Counted from the stretch's first letter, positions 17,036-26,694 are shown. The stretch: DNA of 64,000 nt from Photobacterium sanctipauli (GCF_003026495.1 NZ_PYMA01000003.1:1-64000), one strand, 5' to 3'. Notes: a model not told the origin generated them from the sequence alone. Translations and numbers: made by a program.

Positions 17036-18839
17036 AACTTTCCCCTAGCAATTCGTTTTCCTCACCAGCTAATGGCTCTGTTACTGAAGAAACCACTCGC
17101 GCCGAGCCGAGTTGGCTTTGGCGATTAAAGACTTGGGCGTACCAGCCTGGTTGATTCATTAGTGCTCTATGGCTGCCTCTTTCTGTGATCTTGCCTTGTT
17201 CAAGCACCACAATATGATCCGCTTCGATCAAATTCGGGAGTCGCTGGGTGATCAACAACATGGTTTTATCGCCGTAGTGGGCTTTCAAGTTCTGTCTGAC
17301 TTTGGCTTCAGTTCGCATATCCAGCGCACTGAATGGATCATCGAGGAGTAAAATATCGGCATCTGTCAGCAAGGCTCTTGCCAGTGTCAATCGTTGCCTC
17401 TGTCCACCCGACAAGTTCGAACCGTTCTCCGTCAACTGGGTATTGAACCCATCGATCATGGCTTCAATTTCATCTTTAATGCTTGCCATTTCAGCAACGT
17501 GCTTAATCTCTTGCTCGGTGGCATTTGGCTTTGCCATAGCAATATTTTCCGCAATGGTGCCCGAGAACAAGAATGGTTTCTGCGGTACCCAAGCCATACG
17601 GCTACGCAACGATTCAAACGTCAGCTGCTCAATCGGAATGCCGGAAATAGTGATAGTCGATTGGGCATCATCAAGCCCATACTGCCTCATCAGTAGTGTG
17701 ATTAAGGTACTTTTGCCGCCGCCAGTTGGACCCGTTACCCCAACCAAACCACCAGAAGGCAATTGCAGCGAGATATTCTCAAGTGCGTTGTACTCTGACT
17801 GCGGGTAAGCAAAACGTTCAATGTTGAACTCCACGTCCGCTTTAGCTGCGCTTGGCAACGTCTGCTCGCCTTCAGTGACTTCAGGCTTTTCAGCAAACAG
17901 CTTTTCCAATCGACGCCACGACGTACTACCACGCTGGAAGATGTTGAACTGCCAACCAAACTGCAAGAACGGTCCAAGCAGTTGCGCCAAATAAAGGGTA
18001 AAGCTTGTAAATAAACCGACTGTGATTTGGCCTTTGCTGATCAACCATGCACCGTAAGCAATGGTGATAACAAATGATGAGCCGTAAATAAGTTGGATCG
18101 TCGGACCGAAAAGCGAGTCGATTTTAGCAACTGACAAGTTTGCCTCGAACGTATCATCCAGTGTTTGACCAAAACGCTGTTGCTGGCGCTGGTTGATCCC
18201 ATGCGATCGCACAGCACGGATCCCAGACACGGTTTCCCGTGCCTCTTCGTTTAAGTTTGAAAATGCGGCTTGGGCACGGCCAAAGCGCTTCTGCATTCCC
18301 GTGCCGTATTTATGGGTGATATACACCAACAGAGGAAACGGTAGCAATGCCACAGCGGTAAGTTCGCCGCTGACAACAAACACCATACCGAATATCACAG
18401 TCAGACCCGCGATTAACGAATCAACCATGGTCATGACCCCACCACCCGCAGCCATTTCCACAGCGTTAAGATCGTTGGTGGCATGTGCCATCAAGTCACC
18501 ACTGCTGTGGCGCGAATAAAACGATGGTGATAACGCACTAAAGTGCCAAAACAGCTCGCGGCGAATAACACGGGTGATCGCAACAGATGCGCCATAGAGT
18601 TGGCTATGCCAAACATAGCGCAAACCATACATAGCGATAGCCGCACCGAAGATACCCACCAAGTGCAATACCAGAAACTCAGTCGTTAACGTATCAGCAC
18701 TGATCGCATCAACAATGCGACCAATTAACCAAGGTGGCGCGAGGTTTAAAATAGCAACAACTTGAAGCCCAATGAACGCAATAATATAGCGGTGGGCAAA
18801 CATCTTGATGTAGCTCCGCAATCTCCAAAGAATATCCAT
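17028..18839 (-). CDS. ABC exporter half-transporter, MdlA-like (degenerate NBD)
   Basis: A 603-residue half-transporter with a six-helix transmembrane domain and an NBD: Walker A GPTGGGKST, Q-loop WVPQKPFLF, signature LSGGQRQRLTLARAL, Walker B ILLLDDPFSALD. The position after the Walker B Asp is Asp instead of the catalytic Glu, and the switch region reads ITQRLPN without His, so this half's own site is probably non-hydrolytic, as in MdlA and other asymmetric exporters. Its partner is the next gene. The start is 12 bases after the stop of the ligase gene. Confidence 0.87.
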   Translation of the reverse strand: MDILWRLRSYIKMFAHRYIIAFIGLQVVAILNLAPPWLIGRIVDAISADTLTTEFLVLHLVGIFGAAIAMYGLRYVWHSQLYGASVAITRVIRRELFWHFSALSPSFYSRHSSGDLMAHATNDLNAVEMAAGGGVMTMVDSLIAGLTVIFGMVFVVSGELTAVALLPFPLLVYITHKYGTGMQKRFGRAQAAFSNLNEEARETVSGIRAVRSHGINQRQQQRFGQTLDDTFEANLSVAKIDSLFGPTIQLIYGSSFVITIAYGAWLISKGQITVGLFTSFTLYLAQLLGPFLQFGWQFNIFQRGSTSWRRLEKLFAEKPEVTEGEQTLPSAAKADVEFNIERFAYPQSEYNALENISLQLPSGGLVGVTGPTGGGKSTLITLLMRQYGLDDAQSTITISGIPIEQLTFESLRSRMAWVPQKPFLFSGTIAENIAMAKPNATEQEIKHVAEMASIKDEIEAMIDGFNTQLTENGSNLSGGQRQRLTLARALLTDADILLLDDPFSALDMRTEAKVRQNLKAHYGDKTMLLITQRLPNLIEADHIVVLEQGKITERGSHRALMNQPGWYAQVFNRQSQLGSARVVSSVTEPLAGEENELLGESYA

Positions 18840-18851
18840 TAATTTTTGTAC

Positions 18852-20462
18852 CTAGTCACAGCCGCAATGCACGGTATTTTTTTCATTTAAGAATTGGTCA
18901 AAACTCATTTCAGCCTCTGCTTCCAATGCGCGCCGCGTGAATAGCGAATCATTCGCAATCTCATTAAGCTGGATATTGTAATGATCGTCCAGTGGCTCAG
19001 CCTTGTGGTAAATCATGTGTTGGCGAGACAAATTCAATATATGTTGACGATAGCTTGCCTGTTGTGACTTCATGTCGGCTAAGATCTGAGCAGAAGGCGT
19101 GAGCTTACTCTCTTCGAATTTGGCTCTTTCTATCTCAAGGCTTTGCCGATAGGCGTTGGCTCCCAAGTTCACATCAAGCATGCTCACATCAAACATGCTC
19201 GCATCAAACATGGCTGCAACCGGCTTCATCGACGCCAGTAGTGCTAACCCCATTTCACGCAATCCCTGTTCGCCCGTTAACGTTGGCAAAAGTAAGCCCG
19301 GTTTTCTGCCCTGTGTGGCTACCAGCTGCTGTCGCTGTTGTATTAGATGCTGCTCATCGCTCGTTAGCTCTGGGCTTGGTGCCAATGCACAATATGTCAG
19401 GAACATATCTAGGAAGTGGCTCTGTGATTCACTAAGCCCAACAGGTAAATATGGGTTGTTATCCACGCTTCTCAGCTCGATATATTTCACCCCATCACGG
19501 CAAAGCGCATCCAATGGACGGAGATCCTTGCTGACAATCTTCGGGCGCACCGACCCATACAGCTCATTCTCAAGTTGAAGCACTGAGGTATTAAGCTGCT
19601 GCCCTTCACCAAACTGCAGATAGCGCTCACTTGGCAGTGATAAAATTCGGCATAGGCCATTGAGATAGTCGGATTTATTGTTGTAGCTCAATGGATAGCG
19701 TGACTGCTCATCATTGGTATAGCCCAAATTACTCAAGCGGAGCGATGTTGCCCATGGCAGATAAAACGTGTCTTTATCCAAACTGTTTAGCGAATGCGCT
19801 TTACCGACTAGGTAGCTTACATCGACTGCCGGTGAAGCCCCAAACAAGTAAGGGATCACCCAGCCATGGCGCATAACATTACGAATAAGGTGGAAGTAAC
19901 GGTCTGAAATGAACTCATCCAACCCTAATGTACTTTTCTCATGAACATGCAAAGCTTGCCAGAAGCTATCAGGCAGCGAAAAGTTATAGTGGATACCTGA
20001 AATGGTCTGCATTCGCTTACCATAACGGTTGGCTAGCCCTTCACGGTAAAGCATCTTCATCCGCCCAGCGTTCGAACTGCCGTAATTGGCTATCGCAATC
20101 TTGTCATCTTCCGGCAAGACCGGCGGCATGCTGCCAGACCAAATCACTTCCCCTTCCGCTAAGTTATCGGCGACAAAGCGATGCAAAGACGACAAAAAGC
20201 CAAAAGTCTCAGCTTTATCGGTAACCGCAGGGGTAACTAACTCCACTTGAGCTTCGGCAAAATCCGTTGTGATATAGGGATGTGTAAGCGCTGCCCCCAG
20301 TGCTTTAGGGTGCGCTTTCTGAGACAGGTCGCCTTGAGGTGTTGTTCGAATGAACTCACGCTCTACCCCACGACGTATACCTGATAAGGACGCAATAATC
20401 TGGCTATTCTGTAGCGAAGAGGCCAATACCGCCTCCTCTTGATTCATCTCTGCTTGCTGCAT
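18852..20462 (-). CDS. gshA: Glutamate-cysteine ligase, GshA-type
   Basis: A 536-residue proteobacterial-type gamma-glutamylcysteine ligase (E. coli GshA 518 aa). Conserved family blocks are visible: GVEREFIR (active-site Glu/metal ligand), THPYITTDFAEAQVELVTP, YGSSNAGRMK, LYREGLANRYG, MQTISGIHYNFSLP, WVIPYLFGASPA, ATSLRLSDLGYTN-like, ENELYGSVRPK and KYIELRS. It catalyses ATP-dependent ligation of Glu and Cys. The C-terminus has repeats of the DASMFDVSMLDVN kind and ends HCGCD, an unusual Cys pair. First gene of the reverse-strand thiol-peptide operon. The longer frame (to 20513) overlaps a terminator hairpin, so I use the ATG at 20462. Whether the genome has another gshA cannot be seen here. 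Confidence 0.88.
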   Translation of the reverse strand: MQQAEMNQEEAVLASSLQNSQIIASLSGIRRGVEREFIRTTPQGDLSQKAHPKALGAALTHPYITTDFAEAQVELVTPAVTDKAETFGFLSSLHRFVADNLAEGEVIWSGSMPPVLPEDDKIAIANYGSSNAGRMKMLYREGLANRYGKRMQTISGIHYNFSLPDSFWQALHVHEKSTLGLDEFISDRYFHLIRNVMRHGWVIPYLFGASPAVDVSYLVGKAHSLNSLDKDTFYLPWATSLRLSNLGYTNDEQSRYPLSYNNKSDYLNGLCRILSLPSERYLQFGEGQQLNTSVLQLENELYGSVRPKIVSKDLRPLDALCRDGVKYIELRSVDNNPYLPVGLSESQSHFLDMFLTYCALAPSPELTSDEQHLIQQRQQLVATQGRKPGLLLPTLTGEQGLREMGLALLASMKPVAAMFDASMFDVSMLDVNLGANAYRQSLEIERAKFEESKLTPSAQILADMKSQQASYRQHILNLSRQHMIYHKAEPLDDHYNIQLNEIANDSLFTRRALEAEAEMSFDQFLNEKNTVHCGCD

Positions 20463-20487
20463 CTTCACTATTTTTCTATCAACACTA

Positions 20488-20525
20488 GAAAACAAAAGCG
20501 ATGGTGTGAACACTCACGCCATCGC
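20488..20525 (-). terminator. Intrinsic terminator directly upstream of gshA
   Basis: A 12-bp stem with one mismatch (20498-20509 with 20514-20525) is followed on the reverse strand by TTTTGTTTT. It may end purU transcripts, or attenuate the gshA operon because it lies only about 30 bases before the gshA start. Confidence 0.7.
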
Positions 20526-20632
20526 CCATGATGTTTGTTCCAATGCCTATAAGACGAAGAGAGACAGAAAAAGACGATATTTTTTTAAATTATTTCTTAT
20601 TTATTATTAATACACTGAAAAATAAATGATTT

Positions 20633-21505
20633 TTAAGATCGCTCGAATACTATCGTCTTGTTGTTGTACATAAATATCCGCTTTTCAATATGGTACTGGA
20701 CAGCCCTTGCGAGGGTGAGTGATTCGATATCCATGCCTTTTTTCGCCAAATCATCAGGATAATGGGTATGGTCGACCATGCTCATTTCTTGGGTAATAAT
20801 CGGCCCTTCATCCAATTCGTCACTCACATAATGCGCGGTTGCCCCTACCAGCTTTACCCCTTTTGCATAAGCTTGATGATAAGGCTTTGCCCCTTTAAAA
20901 CCGGGCAAGAGGGAATGGTGGATATTAATGGCCCTACCAGACCACCTCGCGCACATCTCGTTTGAGAGCACTTGCATGTACCTCGCCAGTACCAGCAGCT
21001 CACAGTCCACACTGTCTAATACCGCTTGCACCAGCTGCTCTTGCTGAGGCTTGGTTTCAGCGGTGATAGGAAAATGGTGATAGGGGATCTTATGCCAATC
21101 TGCCAACGGTTTTAGGTCCGGATGGTTGGAAATGACCGCCTTGATATCGACAGCAAGTCCGCCAGTGCGGTATCGATAGAGCAAGTCGTTGATACAGTGG
21201 TCATACTTAGAGACCATAATGACAACACTGGGCTTATAGTCAGAAGGAGTTAACTCCCATTCCATGCCAAATTTTTCAGCTCGCTTTGAAAATGCCGCTT
21301 CAAATGCTTCACGCTCTAGTGCGCCATTATTCTCGCGCCGAAACACGGCTCGAATAAAAAACCTCTGGCTTAACACATCATCAAACGAGTTCAGCTCTGT
21401 GATATAGAAATCAAACTCAAACAAAAACCGCGTGACAACATCCACCGTCCCAACCTGACTAGGACAATTTGCGGTCAAGATATACGTTGCTATCCCTTTT
21501 TGCAT
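20633..21505 (-). CDS. purU: Formyltetrahydrofolate deformylase
   Basis: A 290-residue PurU (E. coli 280 aa). The N-terminal ACT domain (ATYILTANCPSQVGTVDVVTRFL) is followed by the formyl-transferase-like catalytic domain, with INIHHSLLPGFKGAKPYHQAY containing the conserved Asn-His pair and VGATAHYVSDELDEGPIITQ containing the catalytic Asp. It hydrolyses 10-formyl-THF to formate and THF, balancing one-carbon pools and supplying formate for PurT. ATG at 21505 has AGGGGG upstream. It is divergent from the POT transporter. Confidence 0.94.
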   Translation of the reverse strand: MQKGIATYILTANCPSQVGTVDVVTRFLFEFDFYITELNSFDDVLSQRFFIRAVFRRENNGALEREAFEAAFSKRAEKFGMEWELTPSDYKPSVVIMVSKYDHCINDLLYRYRTGGLAVDIKAVISNHPDLKPLADWHKIPYHHFPITAETKPQQEQLVQAVLDSVDCELLVLARYMQVLSNEMCARWSGRAINIHHSLLPGFKGAKPYHQAYAKGVKLVGATAHYVSDELDEGPIITQEMSMVDHTHYPDDLAKKGMDIESLTLARAVQYHIEKRIFMYNNKTIVFERS

Positions 21506-21740
21506 ATTCAGCCCCCTATTTTCAGTGTGTTTTAGCCCTATCACAACCAATCAGATAATAGTTTTCCCCAAGCCGACATAAGCCCAATCCACATAATATT
21601 CCATTTATATCCAGATACTTGTGATAACCCATTAGCAAATCAACTCGTAGCAACAAGAAAATCTAATGTGCTCGGGATCAATTTAGATGTGATTGGCTGC
21701 ATAAGTTGTCTTTATTAATGATAGTATCAGCACCGATTTA

Positions 21741-21757
21741 CAATTTGTTACAAATTG
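21741..21757. promoter_or_regulatory. 17-bp palindrome upstream of the POT transporter
   Basis: CAATTTGT-T-ACAAATTG is a perfect odd palindrome 37 bases before the ATG at 21795, and about where the -35 of a promoter with TATAAA (21765-21770) would lie. It is a likely operator; the protein is unknown. Confidence 0.5.
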
Positions 21758-21794
21758 AAACTCTTATAAAATCCATAAACAAAGAGATGTAGTT

Positions 21795-23273
21795 ATGTGG
21801 AATAGACTCAATAAGTCGATGATGGTTTGCCAAATGATGTTTGGCCTGTCTTTTTACGGCGTGATGGTAATTCTTACCCGTTTCTTCTTAGAAAACTTAG
21901 GCTACAGCGAAGCTGATACGATGATGGTGGTGGGTGCCTTTTCATCAATCGGCCCGTTGTTTGCGATTGCCGGCGGTTTCATTGCCGACAAATTCTTGGG
22001 CGCCTACCGCTCACTAACCATTAGCTACTGTGGTTTTGCAGTCGGCTATGTCCTGCTAGTACTTGGCGCATCGACCCTCAATGTACCGATGAGCCTTGTG
22101 GGTATTGCGCTGGCAAGTTACTCCCGTGGTTTGATGTCCCCTTCCTACCCTAGCCTTTATAAGCGCACTTTTGCTACCGAGGAAGACTTCGAAAACGGCT
22201 ACCCAGTGAACTACTCCGTGAATAACGTTGGCGCATTCCTCGGCCAATACCTGTTCCCTATGTTTGTGTTGGTATTGGGCTTTAACGGCAGCTTCTCGCT
22301 ATCCGCAGCCATGGCCTTCGTTGCATTTGTGATACTGGTTGTTTCCCGTAAGCAACTACTTACTGTGGCGGCAGAAATGGACCAAGTACCAGTAAGTGTC
22401 AAAAACTGGCTTGCCTTCATTGCTATTTCAATCTCAATGATCGGCCTTGTATTCTTCATGTTTTCAAACATGGATATTGGTCAGAACATCGTTTACGCCA
22501 TTGGTGCCGCGGCCATCGGTTACTTTATCTCGCTAATGATCAAGGCAAAAAAATCAGATGCCTTGAAAATGGGCACCATCTTGATCATGACAGCCCTTAC
22601 CACAGCCTTCTTTGTTTACTATGGCCAGATGATGACATCCATGACCATGGTAACCATCAACACCATGCGCGGTGATCTGTTTGGCTTCATCCCTATTGCC
22701 CCAGAAGCATCGATGGCGATGAACCCACTTTGGTGTATTGTTGGCGGCCCGCTCATTGCGATGACTTTCTCATCACTAGAAAAACGCAACATCAACTTCT
22801 CGACGGCAACCAAAGTTGGCTTTGCCTTCGTATTAACGGCCATCGCGTTCGGTATTTTAACCCTAGCGGTCATGTCAGTAGGCCCAGACGTGGTGATCCG
22901 CCCCGAAGTCTTTCTGGCAATTCACTTCTTCCAGGCACTGGCTGAAGTTATCGTGGGCAGTATGGTGGTTGCTTTCATTCTATCGGTCGCACCGAAGCAC
23001 ATCGAGAACTTCTCAGTGAGCCTATTCTCAGTAGCGATTGCACTAAGCGGTATCGTTGGCGCCGTGTTCTCAACCTCGATTGCACTTGAAAAAGGCCAAG
23101 AAATTACTCAGGAAATTGTCCAAACCGTCTATGGCGACTACTTCAGCATGCTAACCATGTTGGCGGTGGTAATGGTATTGGTTGCCCTACTCGCTTCTCG
23201 CGTCATTACGAAAATGCTTAAGACGAGCGAAAAGGCACAAGACGACATGGTGCTATCACAAGCAGAAAGCTAA
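21795..23273 (+). CDS. Proton-dependent oligopeptide transporter (POT/PTR2 family)
   Basis: A 492-residue membrane protein with 12-14 helices. The family signature GGFIADKFLGAYRSLT (GGxxADxxxGxxxT) is at residues 53-69, and the second motif reads FENGYPVNYSVNNVGAFLG where most POT proteins have a FYxxINxG pattern. POT carriers bring di- and tripeptides in with protons. The ExxER-type motif of classical POTs is not seen at the N-terminus (LTRFFLENLGYSEAD), so the substrate may differ from peptides. Transcribed alone, divergent from purU, terminator at 23302. Confidence 0.78.
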   Translation: MWNRLNKSMMVCQMMFGLSFYGVMVILTRFFLENLGYSEADTMMVVGAFSSIGPLFAIAGGFIADKFLGAYRSLTISYCGFAVGYVLLVLGASTLNVPMSLVGIALASYSRGLMSPSYPSLYKRTFATEEDFENGYPVNYSVNNVGAFLGQYLFPMFVLVLGFNGSFSLSAAMAFVAFVILVVSRKQLLTVAAEMDQVPVSVKNWLAFIAISISMIGLVFFMFSNMDIGQNIVYAIGAAAIGYFISLMIKAKKSDALKMGTILIMTALTTAFFVYYGQMMTSMTMVTINTMRGDLFGFIPIAPEASMAMNPLWCIVGGPLIAMTFSSLEKRNINFSTATKVGFAFVLTAIAFGILTLAVMSVGPDVVIRPEVFLAIHFFQALAEVIVGSMVVAFILSVAPKHIENFSVSLFSVAIALSGIVGAVFSTSIALEKGQEITQEIVQTVYGDYFSMLTMLAVVMVLVALLASRVITKMLKTSEKAQDDMVLSQAES

Positions 23274-23301
23274 AATATTCAGCAAGATCGCACTTAGTAT
23301 C

Positions 23302-23327
23302 AAGCCTTCGCTCGCGGAGGCTTTTTT
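23302..23327 (+). terminator. Terminator of the POT gene
   Basis: A 10-bp stem (23302-23311 with 23314-23323) followed by TTTT. Positions 23328-23529 after it hold no gene. Confidence 0.8.
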
Positions 23328-23529
23328 CGTTTTGGTAAATTTAGACAAGTAGCGCCCAAGCCATAACAGCCTTCAATCAATTTATTTTGAATGGGAAAGT
23401 GAGGGGAAAAGCTCAAGGCGAGCAACAAACGTTCAAAACCAGCAAGATTGGTGAAGTTTCAAGCAGGAATGCTGTTTCTCTGCATATAATCTTTTCAAAG
23501 GTATCACAGAAAAAAATTAAATATTAGTC

Positions 23530-23557
23530 TTGCTAATTAAGTTTCTGAGCCTATAAT
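23530..23557 (+). promoter_or_regulatory. Strong sigma-70-type promoter before guaC
   Basis: TTGCTA (23530-23535), a 16-bp spacer and a consensus TATAAT (23552-23557). The expected start near 23564 is the first base of a terminator stem, see next entry. It is the best promoter candidate for guaC. Confidence 0.7.
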
Positions 23558-23564
23558 GCTGAAA

Positions 23565-23596
23565 ACCGGAGCGTCTGCCAACGCTCCGGTTTTTTT
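23565..23596 (+). terminator. Terminator hairpin immediately after the guaC promoter
   Basis: A perfect 10-bp GC-rich stem (ACCGGAGCGT 23565-23574 with 23581-23590), a 6-nt loop and seven to eight T. It lies between the promoter and the guaC start at 23682, so most transcripts from that promoter would be about 33 nt unless termination is relieved. Confidence 0.85.
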
Positions 23597-23681
23597 GTGC
23601 CTGCTTATCGGTGATCAACCTGCTATCTGCCAATAGCCTGAAAGCCGCTAAGCAAAATTCGATAAGATTAAGGAAATACCA

Positions 23682-24725
23682 ATGCGTATCGAACAAGACT
23701 TGAAGTTAGGTTTTAAAGATGTACTGTTTCGTCCAAAACGTTCAACCCTAAAAAGCCGTTCTCAAGTTGAATTAACCCGCGATTTTACATTCAAGCACAG
23801 CGGTCGTCAATGGTCTGGTGTACCTATTATTGCAGCTAACATGGATTCGGTAGGTAGCTTCGAAATGACTGCTGCCCTAGCGAAGCACGGTGTGATGACT
23901 GCCGTTCACAAACACTATACTGTGGCTGACTGGGCTGAGTTCGTAAAAAACAACGACGCGAGCGTTCTTAACAACGCAATGGTATCGACTGGTACTTCTG
24001 AAGCTGACTTCCAGAAAACCAAAGACATCATGGCGCTTTCTGAAGACCTTATCTTCATCTGTATCGACATCGCAAACGGCTATTCTGAGCACCTAGTGCA
24101 ATACGTACAGAAAGTACGTGCTGAGTTCCCTAACAAGGTGATCAGTGCAGGTAACGTCGTAACTGGCGACATGGTAGAAGAGCTTATCCTAGCGGGTGCT
24201 GACATCGTTAAAGTTGGTATCGGCCCAGGCTCTGTATGTACTACCCGTGTTAAGACTGGTGTAGGCTACCCTCAGCTTTCAGCTATCATCGAATGTGCTG
24301 ACGCAGCACACGGCCTAGGTGGTCGCATCATCGGTGACGGTGGTTGTGCGTGTGCGGGTGACGTTGCTAAAGCATTCGGTGGCGGCGCAGACTTCGTAAT
24401 GCTTGGCGGTATGCTAGCAGGTCACGAAGAGAGCAACGGTGAAGTCATCGAACAAGACGGCAAAACCTTCATGAAGTTCTACGGCATGTCATCTCAGAGC
24501 GCGATGGACAAGCACTCTGGCGGTGTAGCTAAGTACCGTGCTGCTGAAGGTAAAACCGTACTATTGCCATTCCGTGGTCCAGTAGAAAACACCATCCAAG
24601 ACATCATGGGTGGCGTACGCTCTACTTGTACCTACGTGGGTGCAGCGAAGCTTAAAGAGCTAACTAAGCGTACTACTTTCATCCGCGTACAAGAGCAAGA
24701 AAACAATGTTTTCGGTAAAGAGTAA
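23682..24725 (+). CDS. guaC: GMP reductase
   Basis: A 347-residue GMP reductase, the same length as the E. coli enzyme. It starts [20 protein letters not shown], and has the IMPDH/GMPR TIM barrel with [11 protein letters not shown] (catalytic Cys loop), [27 protein letters not shown] (phosphate-binding) and YGMSS. It converts GMP to IMP with NADPH and ammonia release, joining guanine salvage to the IMP pool. It is near add (adenosine deaminase), so the two form a purine-salvage neighbourhood. AAGGAA precedes the ATG. The leader has a promoter-terminator pair discussed separately. Confidence 0.97.
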   Translation: MRIEQDLKLGFKDVLFRPKRSTLKSRSQVELTRDFTFKHSGRQWSGVPIIAANMDSVGSFEMTAALAKHGVMTAVHKHYTVADWAEFVKNNDASVLNNAMVSTGTSEADFQKTKDIMALSEDLIFICIDIANGYSEHLVQYVQKVRAEFPNKVISAGNVVTGDMVEELILAGADIVKVGIGPGSVCTTRVKTGVGYPQLSAIIECADAAHGLGGRIIGDGGCACAGDVAKAFGGGADFVMLGGMLAGHEESNGEVIEQDGKTFMKFYGMSSQSAMDKHSGGVAKYRAAEGKTVLLPFRGPVENTIQDIMGGVRSTCTYVGAAKLKELTKRTTFIRVQEQENNVFGKE

Positions 24726-24775
24726 TTAGGTATTCGATAAAGAATAACCTATAGCTTTCAATTGCTAACTATTTC

Positions 24776-24801
24776 AAAGGCCACCCTCGGGTGGCCTTTT
24801 G
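24776..24801 (+). terminator. Terminator of guaC
   Basis: An 11-bp stem (24776-24786 with 24789-24799) with a tetraloop-like tip and a short T-run. It may also serve the convergent regulator gene. Confidence 0.8.
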
Positions 24802-24819
24802 CTATTTCGAAACATGACT

Positions 24820-25485
24820 TTATTGCTGGCTTTGACTTATGTAGTCTTTCAATCGCTCAAGATTCACAGGAATAATTGAAGAATTGTCCTCCCCTTTCTT
24901 CACTAACCCTTCTTTAATGAGTTCATGAATAATTCGGGTATAGGCCCTGTCTGTACAGCCAAAGCGCTGAGCCTCTTGATACATATACACATGGTTTAGC
25001 GATCGGGTTTCAGAAGTCCAGCGATTGACGATATCTTTGATGATATTGAACTTCAGCGGGTACAAAGAACGCTCAATCGCAATGTTCATCGACGACTGGT
25101 ACATATTAGCCATGCGGTGGTTCATCCAAAATGAGATAGTCGCATCTTGCAGCAAGATGTCAGCAAACCGTTCCTTGGGGATCACAACCAACTCCGTGGT
25201 TGCCGTTGCCACCACATCAAATGAGCATGGATTGCCCGAAAAAAATTCGATCTCGCCAAAAAAGTTATCTTCGAGGTAATAGTCACCCAAGCTTAGCGTT
25301 TTGCCATTAAGCGCCGTATGTAACAGTATAAACTGGGCGGCAGCAGACCAATACACCTCGGTGACATCGTGCTCTTGCCTAATGATATAGTCGCCCTTGT
25401 GCCGAACTATGCGCTGAAAGCTCTCTTTTTCAATGAGCTGACGAAACCTTTCTGGCCCTTTGCTCAAAATTTCAGACATATCCAT
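24820..25485 (-). CDS. Crp/Fnr-family regulator, YeiL-like
   Basis: A 221-residue protein with an N-terminal cyclic-nucleotide-binding beta-roll (KGDYIIRQEHDVTEVYWSAAAQFILLH, LGDYYLEDNFFGEIEFFSGNP, ATTELVVIPKERF) and a C-terminal HTH (YQEAQRFGCTDRAYTRIIHELIKEGLV). It resembles E. coli YeiL, a stationary-phase/nitrogen regulator. It has no Cys set for an Fe-S cluster as in FNR. The frame extends eight codons upstream to a TTG; I prefer the ATG at 25485 (another at 25479). It is divergent from add, so regulation of add is possible. Confidence 0.78.
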   Translation of the reverse strand: MDMSEILSKGPERFRQLIEKESFQRIVRHKGDYIIRQEHDVTEVYWSAAAQFILLHTALNGKTLSLGDYYLEDNFFGEIEFFSGNPCSFDVVATATTELVVIPKERFADILLQDATISFWMNHRMANMYQSSMNIAIERSLYPLKFNIIKDIVNRWTSETRSLNHVYMYQEAQRFGCTDRAYTRIIHELIKEGLVKKGEDNSSIIPVNLERLKDYISQSQQ

Positions 25486-25698
25486 TTTGTGTAAACTGTG
25501 TCCAACCAATCAAATAATAAAATAAATCTTGTTATACCCGACAATTGTCGTGCTACTAACCCCAAGCTATTCTTTAAGCTATTGTTCATAAGTTCAGGGA
25601 GTTAGTGCTTCCTGCAATAATGCGTATACTCATACTGTTTAACCGCAATTTGGGAAACGCTGCATTTTCCCAGATTATACATTGTTAGGACAACACGA

Positions 25699-26694
25699 AT
25701 GAATTACTTCGACCTGCCAAAAATTGATCTTCATTGCCACCTCGATGGCAGCGTCAGACCACAGACTGTTATCGATCTGGCCAAACAGCAAGGTATCACG
25801 CTACCAAGTTACGATGTTGAAGAGATCAACGCATTGATGGTGGCACCTGAAACTTGCCCTAACCTACCAGAGTACCTGAGCCGCTTTGACCTACCAGTAT
25901 CGGTAATGCAAACGGCGGAAAGTTTAGAGCGTATTTCCTTCGAACTTTTTGAAGATGCCGCCAAAGAAAATGTGAAGTACCTAGAAGTGCGTTTCGCCCC
26001 TCAGCTTCATATCCAAAAAGGCCTGACGTATGAGCAAATCATCGCCAGTGCGGTAAAGGGCATGAAAAAAGCTGAAGCGCAATATGATATTAAAGGTAAC
26101 TACATCCTTTCGATGGTGAAGTTCCTTCCTTCTGACACCATCATTCCTGTGATTGATGCGGGTGTTAGTTTGCTAAATAACGGTGTGGTTGCCTTTGACC
26201 TTGCCGGTAGTGAGCTAGATGGCTTCAGCCACGACTATGCCACTTACGCCCAATATGCAAAAGAAAAAGGCTTTAGAGTAACCATTCACGCGGGTGAGCA
26301 AGGTAATGGACAAAACGTCTATGACGCCATTTCAATCCTAGGTGCAGAGCGCATTGGCCATGGTGTTGCTATCAAAGATCATGAAAAAGCTTACAACCTG
26401 GTGAAGCAAGATGATGTTGCGCTTGAAACCTGTCCAAGCAGCAATGTTCAGACTAAGGCGATCAGTGAGCTGGCGCTTCACCCAATCAAAGCGTTTTACA
26501 AAGACGGCATTCCTGTCACCATCAATACAGACAACCGCACAGTATCAAACACCACCATGACCAAAGAAGTACGTAAAGTTATGGAGCAGTTTGAGCTAAG
26601 CGTTGAAGATTACTACCAGATCTACAAGATCAGTGTTCAACACGCCTTTGCCTCTGATGACGTCAAACAAGCATTGATGCAATTTGCTAAGTAA
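25699..26694 (+). CDS. add: Adenosine deaminase
   Basis: A 331-residue deaminase of the amidohydrolase fold. Zn ligands are in [11 protein letters not shown] (residues 8-18), [18 protein letters not shown] (catalytic His) and [12 protein letters not shown] (metal-binding Asp). It converts adenosine to inosine for purine salvage, complementing the neighbouring guaC. Transcribed alone with a terminator at 26729. Confidence 0.95.
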   Translation: MNYFDLPKIDLHCHLDGSVRPQTVIDLAKQQGITLPSYDVEEINALMVAPETCPNLPEYLSRFDLPVSVMQTAESLERISFELFEDAAKENVKYLEVRFAPQLHIQKGLTYEQIIASAVKGMKKAEAQYDIKGNYILSMVKFLPSDTIIPVIDAGVSLLNNGVVAFDLAGSELDGFSHDYATYAQYAKEKGFRVTIHAGEQGNGQNVYDAISILGAERIGHGVAIKDHEKAYNLVKQDDVALETCPSSNVQTKAISELALHPIKAFYKDGIPVTINTDNRTVSNTTMTKEVRKVMEQFELSVEDYYQIYKISVQHAFASDDVKQALMQFAK

